Shown here: positions 5,420 to 6,692 of the stretch, in pieces
How positions within the stretch are numbered: position 1 is the stretch's first letter
How the letters are laid out: every line of letters begins with the position of its first letter
Source of the DNA: Clostridia bacterium
Lineage (GTDB): Bacteria; Bacillota; Sulfobacillia; SLMV01
Length of the DNA: 6,692 bases
Direction: 5' to 3'
Assembly (NCBI GenBank): GCA_007136565.1
Contig: SLGS01000152.1
Location: 1 to 6,692, forward strand
The notes under the pieces: generated by a model
Database searches by the model: none
What the model was told of the DNA's origin: nothing
What the model saw: the letters and a program-made list of their open reading frames with translations, nothing else
Made by a program: the position numbers and the translations under genes

Positions 5420-5871
5420 TACAGGACCCCCCTAACGGTCACCCTGCGCTTGGGATAGGCCGGGCGATTCGGATCCATGGAACCCTCCTCGTACTCGACG
5501 TCGTAGTTCATGTCCATAAGAGCCCTACCTACGGCCATCGAGGTGAAACTTTGCAATATCCTGCTCTTTAGAGTGTCGATGAGATCTTCGCTGACGCCGT
5601 AGGCATCGTAGACGAAGGAGACCTCGCCCGTGGCGTGATCCACGTCCACTCCCAGGCCGGCCTCGAACTGAGGCGTGATCAGGCCGAAGGTGCAGTGGCG
5701 CTGGCGCCCGAAATAATCGGTGATGTGGTTCTCCACCCGCCCACCGTACTCCTCGGCGACCACTTCCATGGCCTCGCGAAACAGGATGTACGAGGGATCG
5801 GTGGCGGCCTCGGAGCTGCCCGCGACGGGGTTCAACTGAATTTCCGTGGCGTAAGTCGAAATGTGGCTCAT
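5419..5871 (-). CDS. DUF1257 (Ycf35-like) protein
   Basis: A soluble protein of 150 residues. It starts MSHISTYATEIQL, the typical opening of DUF1257/Ycf35, and continues with the family pattern of an N-terminal strand, a helix, a central region (CTFGLITPQFEAGLGVDVD, about 60-78), a short strand with FVYDAYG, and a final helix-strand (RALMDMNYDVEYEE) before a basic end (PKRRVTVRGVL). Family members are slightly shorter. It is the first gene of a tight set with DUF2997, a 69-residue protein and the Ycf46-like ATPase. The ATG is forced because an in-frame TAG lies two codons upstream, yet there is no SD at normal spacing; the nearest purine run is GGGGGGGTGAGAG more than 30 nt away. Function unknown; in cyanobacterial and algal genomes it travels with Ycf46, which suggests one complex. 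Confidence 0.82.
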   Translation of the reverse strand: MSHISTYATEIQLNPVAGSSEAATDPSYILFREAMEVVAEEYGGRVENHITDYFGRQRHCTFGLITPQFEAGLGVDVDHATGEVSFVYDAYGVSEDLIDTLKSRILQSFTSMAVGRALMDMNYDVEYEEGSMDPNRPAYPKRRVTVRGVL

Positions 5872-5939
5872 ATGCTAACGATCCGGTCGATCAAGGGATC
5901 TTCCGAATCTCTCACCCCCCCTAGTAGAGATATTCCCCA
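5872..5939 (-). other. Spacer between the coiled-coil gene and the DUF1257 operon
   Basis: A gap of 68 nt. On the minus strand it carries a seven-G tract (5915-5921) inside a 6-bp inverted repeat, ATCTCT / AGAGAT, with a G-rich loop, followed by a GATC-rich stretch. There is no T-run, so I do not call a terminator, and no convincing promoter. Readthrough from the upstream gene or a promoter in this gap are both possible. Confidence 0.4.
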
Positions 5940-6692
5940 TCATCTCAGTTCGATTCGGTCACCGGAGTCATCGTCTCCTTGGTGAGACCACGAACGCATC
6001 TCCCGATCCAGTTCCCGAAGTTGCAGGGCCAGTGTTCCCTTCCTGCTCTCCGCCTCGTCCAGGGCGCGCTTGATCTCGGACAATTCCCGGTTGGGCTCGC
6101 GCATGCTCCTGCGCAGAAGCTCCAACTCGGCCAGGGCCACCCGGACTCGTAGGGCTTCTTCGCGCTCCGGATCCTCCCCGGCGGCCCTATCCTGCAACTC
6201 TCGCCGCATGGCGTCCAGTTGCGCGGCGGAAAGATTGCCCAGCTCCCTACTCCAGTCCTCGACCCGCAGGGATCTGATCCGCTCCATCCCGCCGCCACCC
6301 TGCCAGCGGTGAACTTCATTCTCCAACTGGCGCTGGCGGAAGAGCTCCTCGTCGTGTTCCCGCTCCAGGGCCTTCTTCTTGGCGTTCAACTCATTTATTT
6401 CCCCCACGACGTCCTCGTAATCCCCCTGGAGCGCATGCATCTCCTCCTGCAGCGAACCCAGGTTGCCGTGGAACTCGTCGGATGCCGAGCTCATCCGCTT
6501 CCAAACCTCTACGGTCAGGATGGACAAGGCGGAGTAGACCAGCAATCCCAGCGCCAGTCCGACAGTGGTCATATACAGAAAGCGGTCGTTCTGCAGCGCC
6601 TGCAGCGGCACCAGGTTCGAAGCCGGTCCCAGCGTGATGAAAAACCACGCCACGCAGAATGAATACAGCGGAACCTTGCGCCACAGAGCAAC
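5940..6692 (-). CDS. Membrane protein with TMTC-like end and long coiled coil (5' partial)
   Basis: The frame is open to the window edge, so the N-terminus is missing; 250 residues are visible. A GTG at 6653 could be mistaken for a start, but the 13 codons before it have no stop and continue the same membrane segment (KVPLYSFCVAWFFITLGP). The stretch SNLVPLQALQNDRFLYMTTVG matches the conserved end of the multi-spanning domain of bacterial TMTC/PMT_2-like proteins, where 'NDRYLYLP' is typical. These are GT-C glycosyltransferase-type proteins that normally continue into TPRs. Here one more helix follows and then about 180 charged, heptad-rich residues (Glu, Arg, Leu, Gln) broken by a Gly-rich WQGGGGM. 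That part is probably cytoplasmic or periplasmic coiled coil. It lies 68 nt before the DUF1257 gene on the same strand; whether they share a transcript is unclear. Family assignment moderate. Confidence 0.72.
   Translation of the reverse strand, partial: VALWRKVPLYSFCVAWFFITLGPASNLVPLQALQNDRFLYMTTVGLALGLLVYSALSILTVEVWKRMSSASDEFHGNLGSLQEEMHALQGDYEDVVGEINELNAKKKALEREHDEELFRQRQLENEVHRWQGGGGMERIRSLRVEDWSRELGNLSAAQLDAMRRELQDRAAGEDPEREEALRVRVALAELELLRRSMREPNRELSEIKRALDEAESRKGTLALQLRELDREMRSWSHQGDDDSGDRIELR

Noticed and set aside
5940..6653. Complete 237-residue protein starting at a GTG
   Set aside because: The frame is open through the window edge and the hydrophobic segment continues upstream of the GTG, so the gene is 5' partial and the GTG is internal.

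Overview
The window looks bacterial: moderately high GC, strong Shine-Dalgarno (SD) sequences before most genes, overlapping cistrons, one TTG start with a textbook SD, and a stem-loop terminator. Every supported gene is on the minus strand, so transcription runs from high to low coordinates. Frequent ATA (Ile) and AGG (Arg) codons and a strongly acidic M20 enzyme are compatible with a marine or mildly halophilic bacterium, but I cannot name a lineage. No photosynthesis gene is visible.

Upstream block (6692 to 3264). The window opens inside a membrane protein whose N-terminal part lies beyond the edge. Its last transmembrane part resembles bacterial TMTC-type (GT-C, 'DRYLYLP' motif) proteins, but it is followed by about 180 residues of predicted coiled coil instead of the usual TPRs. 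After a 68-nt gap come a DUF1257 (Ycf35-like) protein, a DUF2997 protein joined to it by a TAATG overlap, a 69-residue protein overlapping DUF2997, and, after 34 nt, a 568-residue Ycf46-like AAA+ ATPase with one degenerate and one intact AAA module. This is the gene set known from cyanobacteria and plastids (ycf46, ycf35, DUF2997), here as a compact, apparently translationally coupled operon closed by a strong hairpin terminator (3227-3250). The 69-residue protein looks like a diverged paralogue of the DUF2997 protein beside it. The likely theme is an ATPase with small accessory proteins acting on an unknown target.

Intergenic region (2809-3263). After the terminator lies a relatively AT-rich region of about 400 nt with no credible gene. 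It holds two inverted repeats that could be an operator and a structured mRNA leader for the next operon.

Downstream block (2808 to 39). A DUF3100 membrane protein (279 aa) and a 150-residue membrane protein look like the two halves of a split transporter. They are followed by an M20-family amidohydrolase of the AbgB/HipO type. The simplest reading is uptake of an N-acyl or peptide-like (amide) compound followed by intracellular hydrolysis. Both internal gene junctions carry hairpins at the ribosome binding site. At the M20 gene a GNRA-capped hairpin lies between a near-perfect SD and the AUG, in a geometry that would bring the two to normal spacing only when folded.
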